Origin: B18-G4 sp032250805
GTDB lineage: Bacteria; Bacteroidota; Bacteroidia; Bacteroidales; B18-G4
Direction: 5' to 3'
Assembly (NCBI GenBank): GCA_032250805.1
Contig: JAVVEM010000014.1
Span: 8,400-72,399, forward strand
DNA length: 64,000 nt
The notes below the pieces were generated by a model. It was not told the DNA's origin. It searched no databases and was given only the letters and a program-made list of their open reading frames with translations. Positions 1 through 8,777 of this stretch are shown one piece after another. Every line of letters begins with the position of its first letter. The stretch's first letter is position 1. The translations under genes were made by a program, and so were the position numbers.

Positions 1-365
1 ATCGATTTTACATCATAGGTATAAACTGTCTTGCCGGCCGTAAAATAGCCAAGCTTATCGTCTTTCCAGGTAATCCGGGGCAATCTTTTCAAACTGTCCT
101 TGCCCATTTCGTTCAAAACAGCATTTATGTCATCAATGCTTAACAATTTAAATGGTTTTTCTTCAGTGGCTTTCGAAGCCATGATTTCGTTTTCTTCATT
201 ATAGGTGAAGAAGTCGGTGCTTCCCATCCAGGAGAGCCCGCTAAGGCTTTCAGCCATGATCGACCGGTTCATGTATGAAGCATCTTCAATGCTAAGTTTC
301 TTTTCCTGCGAAAACAGAATTACCGGTAATGATAAAATAAAAAGGATAAGGGATATTTTTTTCAT
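1..365 (-). CDS. Dipeptidyl peptidase IV (S9B family), N-terminal part only
   Basis: Runs off the left edge, so only about 121 N-terminal residues are visible. The ATG at 365 is followed by a signal peptide (MKKISLILFILSLPVILFSQ) and then by KLSIEDASYMN, SLSGLSWMGSTDFFTY and RITWKDDKLGYFT. This is the typical beginning of the beta-propeller domain of bacteroidete DPP-IV-like serine exopeptidases, which remove X-Pro or X-Ala dipeptides from peptides in the periplasm. The catalytic Ser-Asp-His domain lies outside the window, so activity cannot be judged. The protein fits the peptide-degrading theme of the window. Another S9 peptidase subfamily is possible. Confidence 0.7.
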   Translation of the reverse strand, partial: MKKISLILFILSLPVILFSQEKKLSIEDASYMNRSIMAESLSGLSWMGSTDFFTYNEENEIMASKATEEKPFKLLSIDDINAVLNEMGKDSLKRLPRITWKDDKLGYFTAGKTVYTYDVKS

Positions 366-571
366 GTGTTATGGATTTGAAAATTGGCGGTGCAAGATAA
401 ATAATTTTGGGATACCGCAGCCTGGATACTGCCAACATTAAACAGCCATTTACAGGGAAAATATCAGGATAATGTGCATGAAGGCTAAGAAGCATTAAAC
501 CGGAAAGGAGATTGACATGTGAGCGGCAATCATTCAGCCTGCATAATCGCTTTGTTCCCAGGAGTTATGGA

Positions 572-1300
572 TTATGCAGATTTTACAGCACTGGAAATAT
601 CCCTTATCATTCCCATATCCTTTTCTATTGCAGTGCCAACAACGACAATATCTGCGCCCGCCCGGCAGCTTTCGTATGCGATCTCAGCTGAAGTAATACC
701 TCCGCCAATGATCAGTGGGATGCCCAGACTGGCCTTTACCTTGCGTATCATCGACACAGGAACGGGCATTGCCGCTCCGCTGCCGGCATCCATATAGATC
801 AATTTCAGGCCCAGCATTTCTCCGGCCATGGCCGTACATACGGCAATATCAGCCTTCTCGCGCGGAATTGGGCTGGTATTGCTCATATACAAGGCAGTAG
901 TTGAGTTTCCACTTTCAATCAGCATGTAGCCGGTAGGCAAAATTTCCAGTCCGCTGGTTCTCAGGTATGGGGCGGCAGATACATGCTTTCCAATTAATAA
1001 TTCGGGATTGCGCCCCGAGATGAGCGAAAGAAGTAAAATGGCATCTGCATTGCCATTGATCTGCATTTCACTCCCCGGAAAAATGATCACGGGCATATCT
1101 GTGCCGGATTTGATAAGGCCGATACATTTGTTGAGGTGATCATTCACCAGTAAGCTTCCACCAACCAGAATATAATCTACGGCAGCATCATTGGCAAGCG
1201 ATACAAGCTCCTTTATAAAGCGCTCCTCACATTGCTCAGGATCCACCAAAACGGCAAATTGTTTTTTTGTTTGCTGGTTGATCCGGGCATATAAAGACAT
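572..1300 (-). CDS. Geranylgeranylglyceryl phosphate synthase family protein (PcrB/GGGPS)
   Basis: A TIM-barrel prenyltransferase of about 242 residues that joins a polyprenyl diphosphate to sn-glycerol-1-phosphate through an ether bond. Visible motifs are FAVLVDPEQ near the N terminus, VGGSLL, the family signature YMDAGSGA, and the C-terminal phosphate-binding GGGIT and VVGTAIEKD. I chose the ATG at 1300 (MSLYARINQQ) because the 17 upstream in-frame residues look non-coding and a promoter-like element sits at 1324-1352. The family is best known from archaeal membrane lipid synthesis; bacteroidete homologues exist and their lipid product is poorly understood. It lies downstream of the PPTase gene on the same strand, 77 bases away. 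Confidence 0.88.
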   Translation of the reverse strand: MSLYARINQQTKKQFAVLVDPEQCEERFIKELVSLANDAAVDYILVGGSLLVNDHLNKCIGLIKSGTDMPVIIFPGSEMQINGNADAILLLSLISGRNPELLIGKHVSAAPYLRTSGLEILPTGYMLIESGNSTTALYMSNTSPIPREKADIAVCTAMAGEMLGLKLIYMDAGSGAAMPVPVSMIRKVKASLGIPLIIGGGITSAEIAYESCRAGADIVVVGTAIEKDMGMIRDISSAVKSA

Positions 1301-1323
1301 TGAATGTGTATTTAAGTGAAAAA

Positions 1324-1352
1324 CAAAGATACGAATTCCATTCATTCGCAAA
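1324..1352 (-). promoter_or_regulatory. Bacteroidete-type promoter for the GGGPS gene
   Basis: On the minus strand TTTG (1352-1349) is followed after 17 bases by TATCTTTG (1331-1324), an exact match to the -7 element TAnnTTTG. The spacer is slightly shorter than the usual 19-20. The site lies 24 bases ahead of the chosen ATG. Confidence 0.45.
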
Positions 1353-1377
1353 AGAGAGAGAATTTTCGCTGAAAAGA

Positions 1378-2028
1378 TTATCTATACGTCTTGCCGATAG
1401 CATACACCAGGCAATAATCGTCGATCTGCCTGGAAAACAAATCATAATAGTAGTCTTCACCACCATTCATGATCAAACCCCGAAAAGAGCCTTCCACTCC
1501 GCGGGGAGGATCAATGATCCTCATATGTTCCCTGAAATCGAGTTGTCGCTTTCCATAAAGTTTGTAGAGGGCTTCCTTCGCGCACCAATGCAGGCATAAG
1601 CCCTCGGCAGGCATGTGCAGGATACTCGTGCCCGTTTCTTCATCACTAAGAAACTTATCAGCGATCCTGTATAAACGCGGACTTACTTTTTCAATATCGA
1701 TGCCCACCGGATACCGCCGGCTGATGATCACTGTTGCATACTCACCCGAATGTGATACCGAGATATGATCATCAGAAAGGTCAATAAACGGTTTATTGTT
1801 TTCATCATACCTCACCCTGATATTGTTCCCTTTGCCCACAACATTCTTCAGGATAAAACGATAAGCCAGCCAGTGTACCCTGCGCTGGTCGGTCCTGAAT
1901 TCGATATATTTTTTCTGCTCCTCAGCATCAAGTTCAAGCTGCGATAAAAACCAGTCGACCGGCTCTTCGATCTTCCACACCGCCAGGCTGGCATGCTCAT
2001 TTACATGTGTATAGGTATGCAGCGGCAT
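1378..2028 (-). CDS. 4'-phosphopantetheinyl transferase superfamily protein
   Basis: Sfp-type enzyme of 216 residues that transfers the phosphopantetheine arm of coenzyme A to a serine on acyl or peptidyl carrier proteins. The metal-binding motif GIDIEKV and the catalytic WCAKEALYKLYG (W-x-x-K-E-A-x-x-K) are both intact, and HISVSHSGEYA precedes them as in the family. The ATG at 2028 (MPLHTYTHVN) is preferred to an upstream in-frame Met at 2130 because a TATCTTTG box lies between the two. It is transcribed away from the S-adenosylhomocysteinase gene. The carrier-protein target cannot be deduced here. Confidence 0.9.
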   Translation of the reverse strand: MPLHTYTHVNEHASLAVWKIEEPVDWFLSQLELDAEEQKKYIEFRTDQRRVHWLAYRFILKNVVGKGNNIRVRYDENNKPFIDLSDDHISVSHSGEYATVIISRRYPVGIDIEKVSPRLYRIADKFLSDEETGTSILHMPAEGLCLHWCAKEALYKLYGKRQLDFREHMRIIDPPRGVEGSFRGLIMNGGEDYYYDLFSRQIDDYCLVYAIGKTYR

Positions 2029-2047
2029 ATCATTCTTATTTACGATA

Positions 2048-2055
2048 CAAAGATA
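2048..2055 (-). promoter_or_regulatory. Possible -7 element for the PPTase gene
   Basis: TATCTTTG on the minus strand matches TAnnTTTG exactly and lies 19 bases before the ATG at 2028. No well-spaced TTTG is seen upstream of it, so support is partial. Confidence 0.3.
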
Positions 2056-2208
2056 ATATAATATGGGCAAAAGGTATGAGGCTTTTGGGTTTGATGTATT
2101 TGCCGAAAACCGGGATCGTTCGACGGTCAAAATTTTTGCACTCCCTTTTTAAAAATCAGGTTTTTGAAATGAACCATCGGTTGTATGTAGAATTGATTTG
2201 TATCATCC

Positions 2209-2239
2209 TTTGCGGTTTCGCTGAAAATAACTAATTTTG
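2209..2239 (+). promoter_or_regulatory. Bacteroidete-type promoter for ahcY
   Basis: TTTG at 2209-2212, a 19-base spacer, then TAATTTTG at 2232-2239. Both elements and the spacing match the Bacteroidota housekeeping consensus. The ATG follows 22 bases later, giving a very short leader with no room for a riboswitch. Confidence 0.6.
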
Positions 2240-2261
2240 CAGACCGAAAAAAAAGTCGCTC

Positions 2262-3686
2262 ATGACACAAGTAAGCACAGAGAAAATGACTGATTATAAA
2301 ATTAAAGATATTCAACTCGCTGATTATGGCCGCAAGGAGATTGAAATAGCAGAAAAGGAAATGCCCGGCCTGATGTCGCTGCGCGAAAAATACCGCGATA
2401 GCAAGCCCCTCAGCGGTGCACGCATCACCGGATCGCTGCACATGACCATACAAACGGCTGTTTTGATCGAAACCCTTAAAGAGCTTGGTGCCGACGTACG
2501 TTGGGCAAGTTGTAATATATTTTCTACCCAGGATCACGCCGCAGCCGCAGTTGTGCGCGATTCGCAGGTCCCTGTCTTCGCATGGAAAGGGGAAACCCTC
2601 GAAGAATACTGGTGGTGTACAGGCCAGGCCCTCGCTTTTCCCGATGGCAAAGGCCCGCACATGATCGTTGATGATGGTGGCGATGCTACCCTGATGGTGC
2701 ATATGGGTTACGAAGCAGAGGAAGATCCTTCAAAGCTTGACAAAACTCCTGGCAACAACGAAGAAAAGGTGATCCTCAATACCCTGAAAGAGATCCTTAA
2801 TAATGACAATAACCGCTGGCACTGCGCCGTGGAAGATTTAAAAGGTGTATCGGAAGAAACAACAACCGGTGTCCACAGGCTGTATCAACGCATGGAAAAA
2901 GGAACCCTGCTGTTTCCGGCCATCAATGTGAACGATTCGGTAACAAAATCGAAGTTCGATAACCTGTATGGCTGTCGCGAATCACTGGCCGACGGCATAA
3001 AACGAGCTACCGATGTTATGATTGCAGGTAAGGTGGTGGTGGTGCTCGGCTATGGCGATGTTGGCAAGGGAAGTGCCAAATCGATGCGCTCCTACGGCGC
3101 AAGGGTCATCATTACAGAGATCGATCCCATCTGCGCCTTGCAGGCTGCCATGGAAGGATTTGAAGTTACAACCATCGACGAAGCCCTCAAAGAAGGGAAT
3201 ATCTTCGTAACAACCACAGGAAATAAGGATGTGATCACACTGGAACATATGTCGAAAATGAAGGCCGAATCAATCGTTTGCAATATCGGCCACTTCGATA
3301 ACGAGATCCAGGTCGATCCACTGAACAATGCCCCGGGGGTTGAACGCATCAACATTAAACCCCAGGTTGATAAATACATCTTCCCCGATGGACACAGCAT
3401 TTACCTGCTTGCCGAAGGAAGGCTCGTTAACCTTGGCTGTGCCACCGGACATGCCAGTTTTGTGATGAGCAATTCATTCACAAACCAGACTCTGGCCCAG
3501 CTCGACCTTTGGAAGAACGACTATAAGATTGATGTATACAGGCTTCCAAAATATCTTGATGAAGAAGTAGCCCGCCTGCATCTCGAACATATTGGCGTGA
3601 AACTTTCAAAGCTTACCGATGAACAGGCCGAATACCTGGGTGTACCCATAATCGGACCATATAAACCCGACCACTACCGCTACTAA
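2262..3686 (+). CDS. ahcY: Adenosylhomocysteinase
   Basis: NAD-dependent cytosolic enzyme that splits S-adenosylhomocysteine into homocysteine and adenosine and so relieves product inhibition of methyltransferases. At 474 residues it is full length. The N-terminal substrate domain shows GSLHMTIQTAVLIETL and STQDHAAAA. The Rossmann domain has VVLGYGDVGKGSAKS (G-x-G-x-x-G), and the C terminus ends in the conserved GPYKPDHYRY with the NADH-contacting Lys and Tyr. A second in-frame Met at 2286 could also serve as start. It is a stand-alone gene with its own promoter, followed by a hairpin that overlaps the stop codon. Confidence 0.97.
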   Translation: MTQVSTEKMTDYKIKDIQLADYGRKEIEIAEKEMPGLMSLREKYRDSKPLSGARITGSLHMTIQTAVLIETLKELGADVRWASCNIFSTQDHAAAAVVRDSQVPVFAWKGETLEEYWWCTGQALAFPDGKGPHMIVDDGGDATLMVHMGYEAEEDPSKLDKTPGNNEEKVILNTLKEILNNDNNRWHCAVEDLKGVSEETTTGVHRLYQRMEKGTLLFPAINVNDSVTKSKFDNLYGCRESLADGIKRATDVMIAGKVVVVLGYGDVGKGSAKSMRSYGARVIITEIDPICALQAAMEGFEVTTIDEALKEGNIFVTTTGNKDVITLEHMSKMKAESIVCNIGHFDNEIQVDPLNNAPGVERINIKPQVDKYIFPDGHSIYLLAEGRLVNLGCATGHASFVMSNSFTNQTLAQLDLWKNDYKIDVYRLPKYLDEEVARLHLEHIGVKLSKLTDEQAEYLGVPIIGPYKPDHYRY

Positions 3687-3701
3687 GCCATTCAGGCTTA
3701 G
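3683..3701. terminator. Hairpin between convergent genes
   Basis: CTAAGCC, loop ATTCA, GGCTTAG: a perfect 7-bp stem that includes the ahcY stop codon. There is no T-run after it, so it is at best a weak terminator shared by ahcY and the convergent Rieske-like gene. Confidence 0.35.
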
Positions 3702-3723
3702 CCGGTGATAGTAAACTTATGCT

Positions 3724-4200
3724 TTAATTCGTAATATACAGGTTCATGCCGTCATAAACAGTACGGTATGCCTTGAGGGAGATGGTTGCCGGGGCAAATG
3801 GCGAGCCGTCGAGGATCTGATACGACAAGTCTGAACAGGTGTCGTAAACAAACGGGAAATGATCGTCAACAATCAGGCGTGTGCATTCACCGCTCTCCGG
3901 GTCACAACATAAATTTGAATTTACAGGAGGTGTGCGCTCATACGCCTTGAACTCGTCCTGCGAAAGCTTGTATATGATCAAACCACGACTGGGTGGATTA
4001 ACATAGTTGTAATACATCCAGCCCCCAACCACATTCAGTTCCTGGTATAAAGTAGAATTGGGGTTGATCACAACATTGATATTAGCGTAAGGAATATCGC
4101 TGTGGGGGTCATCGCCTTTATCGCAGGAGAATTGAAATATCAGGACAATGACCAGGCCAATAATAAAAAATGTGCGGAATGTACTTCTGAAACTCATCAT
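3724..4200 (-). CDS. Rieske-like lipoprotein
   Basis: A 158-residue exported protein. The N-terminal hydrophobic stretch FFIIGLVIVLIFQFSC ends in a lipobox cysteine, so membrane anchoring after signal peptidase II cleavage is predicted. The mature part (IPYANINVVIN, NVVGGWMYYN, RGLIIYKLSQDEF, YQILDGSPFAPATISLKAY, DGMNLYITN) has the layout of small bacteroidete proteins with a Rieske fold. The paired C-x-H and C-x-x-H iron-sulfur ligands are not recognisable, although C-C and E-C pairs are present, so a 2Fe-2S cluster is doubtful. The start is ambiguous among Met codons at 4221, 4200 and 4197. It is convergent with ahcY. Confidence 0.55.
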   Translation of the reverse strand: MMSFRSTFRTFFIIGLVIVLIFQFSCDKGDDPHSDIPYANINVVINPNSTLYQELNVVGGWMYYNYVNPPSRGLIIYKLSQDEFKAYERTPPVNSNLCCDPESGECTRLIVDDHFPFVYDTCSDLSYQILDGSPFAPATISLKAYRTVYDGMNLYITN

Positions 4201-4254
4201 CTGATTGGTATTCCTGAACATAGAAAACGCAAAATTAACAATAATATTTCTCTG

Positions 4255-4264
4255 CTTACGTAAG
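4255..4264. promoter_or_regulatory. 10-bp palindrome between divergent lipoprotein genes
   Basis: CTTACGTAAG is a perfect palindrome midway between the divergent genes at 4200 and 4322. It could be an operator, but it is short enough to arise by chance. Confidence 0.2.
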
Positions 4265-4321
4265 TTAAGAAAGTGTTCAGCGAAAATATTAACTTAGTGC
4301 AACATTTCAATCAATAATTAT

Positions 4322-4627
4322 ATGAAACGTAAATCCATCTTCATCATCCTCATCCTATGCGGCATGATGCTTATGTTTTCCTGCAGATCGGGGCGGATAA
4401 CAAAGCAACAGCGTTATGCCGAAAAATCACAGGTTGAATTGGAAAAGGAAAATGAAGCCATGGTGGAAGCGTATAAAGAGCATCATTTTGAGATCCAGGC
4501 GGATGAAACCCAAAAAATGATAAAAAAAAGCAAGAAGCGGGCAAAAAAATTGAACCGGAAAAAAGGTGATTCATTCTTTGAACGTATGTTTAAACGCAAC
4601 AGATCCAAAGGCTGTGATGGCAACTAA
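4322..4627 (+). CDS. Small charged lipoprotein of unknown function
   Basis: A 101-residue protein with a lipoprotein signal (MKRKSIFIILILCGMMLMFSC; lipobox Cys21). A lysine/glutamate-rich segment follows (VELEKENEAMVEAYKEHHFEIQ, then KMIKKSKKRAKKLNRKK), which probably forms a basic helix. It ends in FFERMFKRNRSKG. I recognise no domain. Its last 11 bases overlap the start of the sensor kinase gene in another frame, so the two are probably co-transcribed and translationally coupled. This suggests a role near the sensor, but that is only inferred from position. Confidence 0.65.
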   Translation: MKRKSIFIILILCGMMLMFSCRSGRITKQQRYAEKSQVELEKENEAMVEAYKEHHFEIQADETQKMIKKSKKRAKKLNRKKGDSFFERMFKRNRSKGCDGN

Positions 4628-7600
4628 GTACTCATACCGGATTTTTTTTACCGTACAGCTTGTTCTGTCGCTGTTCCTTCAGGAGTCATATTCACAACAT
4701 CTCCGTTCTGTCAGTTTTGAACAGATCAAAACAGAAAACATAAAACGCGTTCAGGGTCTGAGCCAAAACATGGTGAACACCATTATTCAGGATCAAAGGG
4801 GTTTTCTGTGGTTTGGAACCTGGGACGGGCTGAACCGCTACGACGGTTACGATTTCCGGATTTTTAACAAACAGAGCGGGATGAGCAATACTACCATCAA
4901 TACCCTGCTTGAAGATGACCATGGCTACATCTGGGCCGGCACCCAGGATGGACTGCATCGCCTTGATCCGTCAAACATGTCGGTAAAAGTGATCGAACAC
5001 GACCCCGGAAAGTCAAACAGTTTAAGCAACAATACGATAAACCATATCTGCCAGGATAGAGAAGGCATTTTATGGATCAGCACGGTTCAGGGCCTCAATA
5101 AATACGATAAAAATAACGATGCGTATACCCGTTATAGTTTTCATTTCAGTAATGCTGACAGTATACGCACCAACTGGATCAATAAGGTGATACAGGATAA
5201 GGAAGGAATTTTTTGGATAGCCTCCCGCTTCGGTTTGTTCAAATTTGATGCAGCCACACAATTGTTTACTCCCTTCTTTTTCGATCACAGGGATAAAAGC
5301 AGTATCAGCAGCAACGACATTAATGAAATATATGAAGACAGCCGTGGCCGGCTCTGGATAGGAACGCAAAATGGTTTAAACCTCTATCTTGATGAATCGC
5401 GCGGATTTAAGCGCTTCATGCACGAAAACGACAATCCCCAAAGCCTGAGCAATAACGAAGTTAACGCTGTGTTTGAAGATAGCAGGGGAAACTTGTGGAT
5501 CGGAACAAGAAATAAGCTGAATTTATTCAATAGCGATGCCGGCACCTTTAAGCACTTTGGTAACACTATGAAAAATAACAGTTTAAGCGATAACGATATC
5601 AACTGTATTTTCGAAGATGATATGGGCTCAATTTGGATCGGCACATATAACGGGGTAAATAAACTCAATACCCGCTTAAGCAAATTCAATTATTACCAGA
5701 GAGAGCCTGAAAATCCAAACGCTTTGAGTAGCAATATTATTTATTCCATTTTTAAGGATGATGAGAACCTTATCTGGCTTGGAACGGGGAAAGGAGTGAA
5801 CATCTTTAATCGCGAAGAGGGCGAATACCGGCAGTTACACCATATGATCAATCCCTATACCGACCTCGCCGACCTGCGTATCCGATGCCTGCACAACGAC
5901 AGCCACGGCCATCTGTGGATCGCCACCGACAGGCATGGTCTCTTTAAATACGAGCCCTCAAATGAAAAATTTATCTGCTATAAACACGAAGAGAATAAAC
6001 GCAATACCCTGAGCAGCAACAATACACTCTGGGTAACTGAAGACCACACAGGTTATATCTGGCTGGGTACCGACAGGGGAGTAAACGCATTCCACCCCGA
6101 TAGCAGTCGTATACGTTCTTGGATGCATAATCCCAACGACCCGGGGAGTATTTCCAGTAACCAGATATGGGTGATCTACGAAGACATCGATGATAATCTG
6201 TGGTTTGGAACCGATAACGGATTAAACTGCTATTACCGTGAATCTGACCGCTTCATCTCATATACATATGACGCAGATGATCCCGGGAGCATAAGTGCAA
6301 ATGCCGTATATGGTATTCACGAAGATAGTAAGGGGAATTTATGGGTTGGGACCATGGGCGGAGGATTAAATCTTTTCGATCCGGAAAGTGAAATATTTAC
6401 ACACTATGATGAGCAGGACGGACTCCCAAACAATGTTGTATATATCGCCCTTGAAGACAAAAACGGCAAGCTTTGGTTAACCACAAACTGGGGGATGTCG
6501 AAATTTGATCCGGAAACAGGCGAATTCGTAAATTATGGGATCAACGACGGGCTGCAGGGAAACGAATTCAATGGAGGAGCCTGGCACCATGCCCGTGATG
6601 GAGAGATGTTTTTTGGTGGTATGCACGGGTTTAACAGTTTCTACCCTGAACAAATTTCCGAAAACAAGACCCCTCCCCGTATCGTAATTACCGATTTCAG
6701 GAAGTTTAACACTTCTGTAAAAAAAGAATTCAGGGATGGCGATACCATTCGATTAAACTACAACGATAATTTCTTTTCAATCAGCTTTTCAGCCCTTGAC
6801 TTTACAAATCCAGGGAAAAACAAATACAGATATATCCTCGAAAATTATGACGGGGAGTGGATTAACAGGGATGCCGACAGGCGTATTGCAGAATATACAC
6901 GCGTGGAACCGGGCACATATACTTTCAGGGTGACCGGATCAAACAGCGACGGATACTGGAACACGGAAGGATGCAGCCTGCATATCATTATTCTTCCCCC
7001 CTGGTACGATACACTGGTGTTCAGGATCATTTTCGGAGCACTTATCTTTGCATTGTTATGGGCCTTTGTTTACTGGCGAATACAATCGGTGAAGAAAAAA
7101 CACGAAGTAGAGAAAAAAATGCTTACCATCGAAAAAGCACTTTTTGAGATACAGCAAAAAGCACTTCAACTGCAAATGAATCCTCACTTCATCTTTAATT
7201 CTCTCAATGCCATTCAGAGTTTTGTGATCTCGAACGATACCGATAAAGCCATTCATTACCTGTCGAAGTTTTCGCAATTAATGCGAATGATACTGGCCAA
7301 TTCCAGAGAAACAAGCATTCCATTAAAAGAAGAACTGAAAGCAGTAAAACATTATATGGATATTGAACGGCTGCGATTCGACAATAATTTCGATTATGAG
7401 ATACGGATCGACCCCACGATCGATCAGGATTTTACAGAAATCCCTCCGATGATCATTCAGCCATTCGTCGAAAATGCGATCCTGCACGGCCTTATCCATA
7501 GCCCGGGGCGGGGAAGGATCACAATTGATATCCGCCAGCAGGGAGATTATCTTTTCTGTGTTATTGAAGACAATGGCATCGGACGCAAAAAAGCGCAGCA

Positions 7601-7784
7601 GATCAAAGATGCTTCGGGAATAAAAAGAAAATCCAGGGGGGTGATCATCACACGGGAACGGCTTGAGATCCTTAACAAGCAAAGCAGGGATAAGTTTGCA
7701 GTGAATGTGATCGACCTGAAAGATCAGCATGGCCATCCAACAGGAACACGCGTTGAATTAAACATCCTGTATTTCGACGACTAA
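4617..7784 (+). CDS. Two-component sensor histidine kinase with double regulator propeller
   Basis: A membrane sensor of 1055 residues. A signal peptide ending SYSQ is followed by about 14 propeller repeats with the pattern L/I-W-I-G-T-x-x-G-L-N (residues ~40-690), enough for two seven-bladed propellers. Then come a Y_Y_Y-type Ig domain (YRYILENYDGEWI, GTYTFRVTGSNSDG), one membrane helix (residues ~800-822), a short coiled coil, and a LytS-type kinase core. The phosphorylated His is at about residue 857 in NPHFIFNSLNAI. The ATP-binding part has PFVENAILHG and EDNGIGRKKA. ATG 4617 is preferred because the next residues form the signal peptide. The adjacent LytTR gene encodes the obvious partner. 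The ligand is unknown. Confidence 0.92.
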   Translation: MATKYSYRIFFTVQLVLSLFLQESYSQHLRSVSFEQIKTENIKRVQGLSQNMVNTIIQDQRGFLWFGTWDGLNRYDGYDFRIFNKQSGMSNTTINTLLEDDHGYIWAGTQDGLHRLDPSNMSVKVIEHDPGKSNSLSNNTINHICQDREGILWISTVQGLNKYDKNNDAYTRYSFHFSNADSIRTNWINKVIQDKEGIFWIASRFGLFKFDAATQLFTPFFFDHRDKSSISSNDINEIYEDSRGRLWIGTQNGLNLYLDESRGFKRFMHENDNPQSLSNNEVNAVFEDSRGNLWIGTRNKLNLFNSDAGTFKHFGNTMKNNSLSDNDINCIFEDDMGSIWIGTYNGVNKLNTRLSKFNYYQREPENPNALSSNIIYSIFKDDENLIWLGTGKGVNIFNREEGEYRQLHHMINPYTDLADLRIRCLHNDSHGHLWIATDRHGLFKYEPSNEKFICYKHEENKRNTLSSNNTLWVTEDHTGYIWLGTDRGVNAFHPDSSRIRSWMHNPNDPGSISSNQIWVIYEDIDDNLWFGTDNGLNCYYRESDRFISYTYDADDPGSISANAVYGIHEDSKGNLWVGTMGGGLNLFDPESEIFTHYDEQDGLPNNVVYIALEDKNGKLWLTTNWGMSKFDPETGEFVNYGINDGLQGNEFNGGAWHHARDGEMFFGGMHGFNSFYPEQISENKTPPRIVITDFRKFNTSVKKEFRDGDTIRLNYNDNFFSISFSALDFTNPGKNKYRYILENYDGEWINRDADRRIAEYTRVEPGTYTFRVTGSNSDGYWNTEGCSLHIIILPPWYDTLVFRIIFGALIFALLWAFVYWRIQSVKKKHEVEKKMLTIEKALFEIQQKALQLQMNPHFIFNSLNAIQSFVISNDTDKAIHYLSKFSQLMRMILANSRETSIPLKEELKAVKHYMDIERLRFDNNFDYEIRIDPTIDQDFTEIPPMIIQPFVENAILHGLIHSPGRGRITIDIRQQGDYLFCVIEDNGIGRKKAQQIKDASGIKRKSRGVIITRERLEILNKQSRDKFAVNVIDLKDQHGHPTGTRVELNILYFDD

Positions 7785-7815
7785 GAACTCCAATAAGACT
7801 ATTTATGACGATTTA

Positions 7816-7847
7816 TTGGGGTGTATAAAAAACAAAGTTTAACTTTA
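7816..7847 (+). promoter_or_regulatory. Possible promoter for the LytTR regulator
   Basis: TTG at 7816-7818, a 21-base spacer, then TAACTTTA at 7840-7847 (one mismatch to TAnnTTTG). It would let the regulator be transcribed apart from the kinase gene. Confidence 0.35.
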
Positions 7848-7883
7848 CTGCAACATAATTACATATTTAACACGCACAAATCC

Positions 7884-8633
7884 ATGATCAGGGGTATTAT
7901 CGTTGAAGATGAAAAGCATTCGAGGGAAACCTTAACAGGCATGCTTGAGCGATATTGCAAAAATGTTGAAGTAATTGCCGAAGCAGAAAGCTATCGCAGC
8001 GGTTTGGAGCTGATCAGGAAATATTCACCTGATGTTGTTTTCCTTGATATACAAATGCCTGACGGTAGCGGTTTCAGACTGCTGGAGGAACTGGATACAA
8101 TAAATTTTGCGATCATTTTCACCACTGCCTTTGACCAGTTCGCCATTAAAGCAATCAAATACAGCGCTCTCGATTACCTGCTTAAACCCATCGACGCCGA
8201 CGAATTGGTGAATGCGATCAAAAAAGTAGAACAAAAGCTGAATAAATCTGAAGTGAATGACAATATCAGGGTTCTGCTCGAAAATATCAGGTTAAAAGAA
8301 AACGATCCGCACAAGATCGTGCTTTCCACCTCCGAAAAGATCCATATCATCGAAACTGACCAGATCCTGCGTTGTGAAAGCGATAATTACTACACCAATT
8401 TTTTTCTCACTGATGGAAAAAATATTCTTATTTCGAAAACGCTGAAGGAAAATGAAGAATTGTTGAGCGATCATAATTTTATCCGCCCCCACAAATCTCA
8501 TCTTGTGAATGTAAAATATATCAAGGGATTTTTAAAAAATGATGGCGGATATATTGAAATGACTGATGGAAGCAGAATTCCTGTCTCCAGAAGAAAACGC
8601 GAAAAAATAATCGAGATCATTACCCATATGTGA
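7884..8633 (+). CDS. LytTR-family response regulator
   Basis: A 249-residue DNA-binding response regulator. The receiver domain (residues 1-~120) begins MIRGIIVEDEKHSRETL, carries the phosphoacceptor Asp55 in VVFLDIQMPDGSG, and has FTTAFDQFAIKAIKYSALDYLLKPI with the conserved Lys. The LytTR domain (~145-249) contains the typical EIxRCESDNYYT-like stretch, FIRPHKSHLVNVKYIKGF and IPVSRRKRE. The ATG at 7884 is chosen because the receiver starts directly there; an earlier in-frame start at 7821 would add 21 unrelated residues. It lies 99 bases after the propeller kinase, so the two form a cognate pair. Targets are not evident. Confidence 0.93.
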   Translation: MIRGIIVEDEKHSRETLTGMLERYCKNVEVIAEAESYRSGLELIRKYSPDVVFLDIQMPDGSGFRLLEELDTINFAIIFTTAFDQFAIKAIKYSALDYLLKPIDADELVNAIKKVEQKLNKSEVNDNIRVLLENIRLKENDPHKIVLSTSEKIHIIETDQILRCESDNYYTNFFLTDGKNILISKTLKENEELLSDHNFIRPHKSHLVNVKYIKGFLKNDGGYIEMTDGSRIPVSRRKREKIIEIITHM

Positions 8634-8777
8634 ATGCAAAAAATCAACATGCTGCTGCAAAATCACCTTTTCACGACAGCCGTTAACTGATTCCATTCAA
8701 CCGAAAACTGATTAAAAATGTTGTTCAGTCAAAAATTTTATATATTTACATAAGTTTAGCCAAAAACCACTCTGCCC

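Noticed and set aside
2213..2261. S-adenosylhomocysteine riboswitch before ahcY
   Set aside because: The promoter elements leave a leader of only about 15 bases, too short for any known aptamer.
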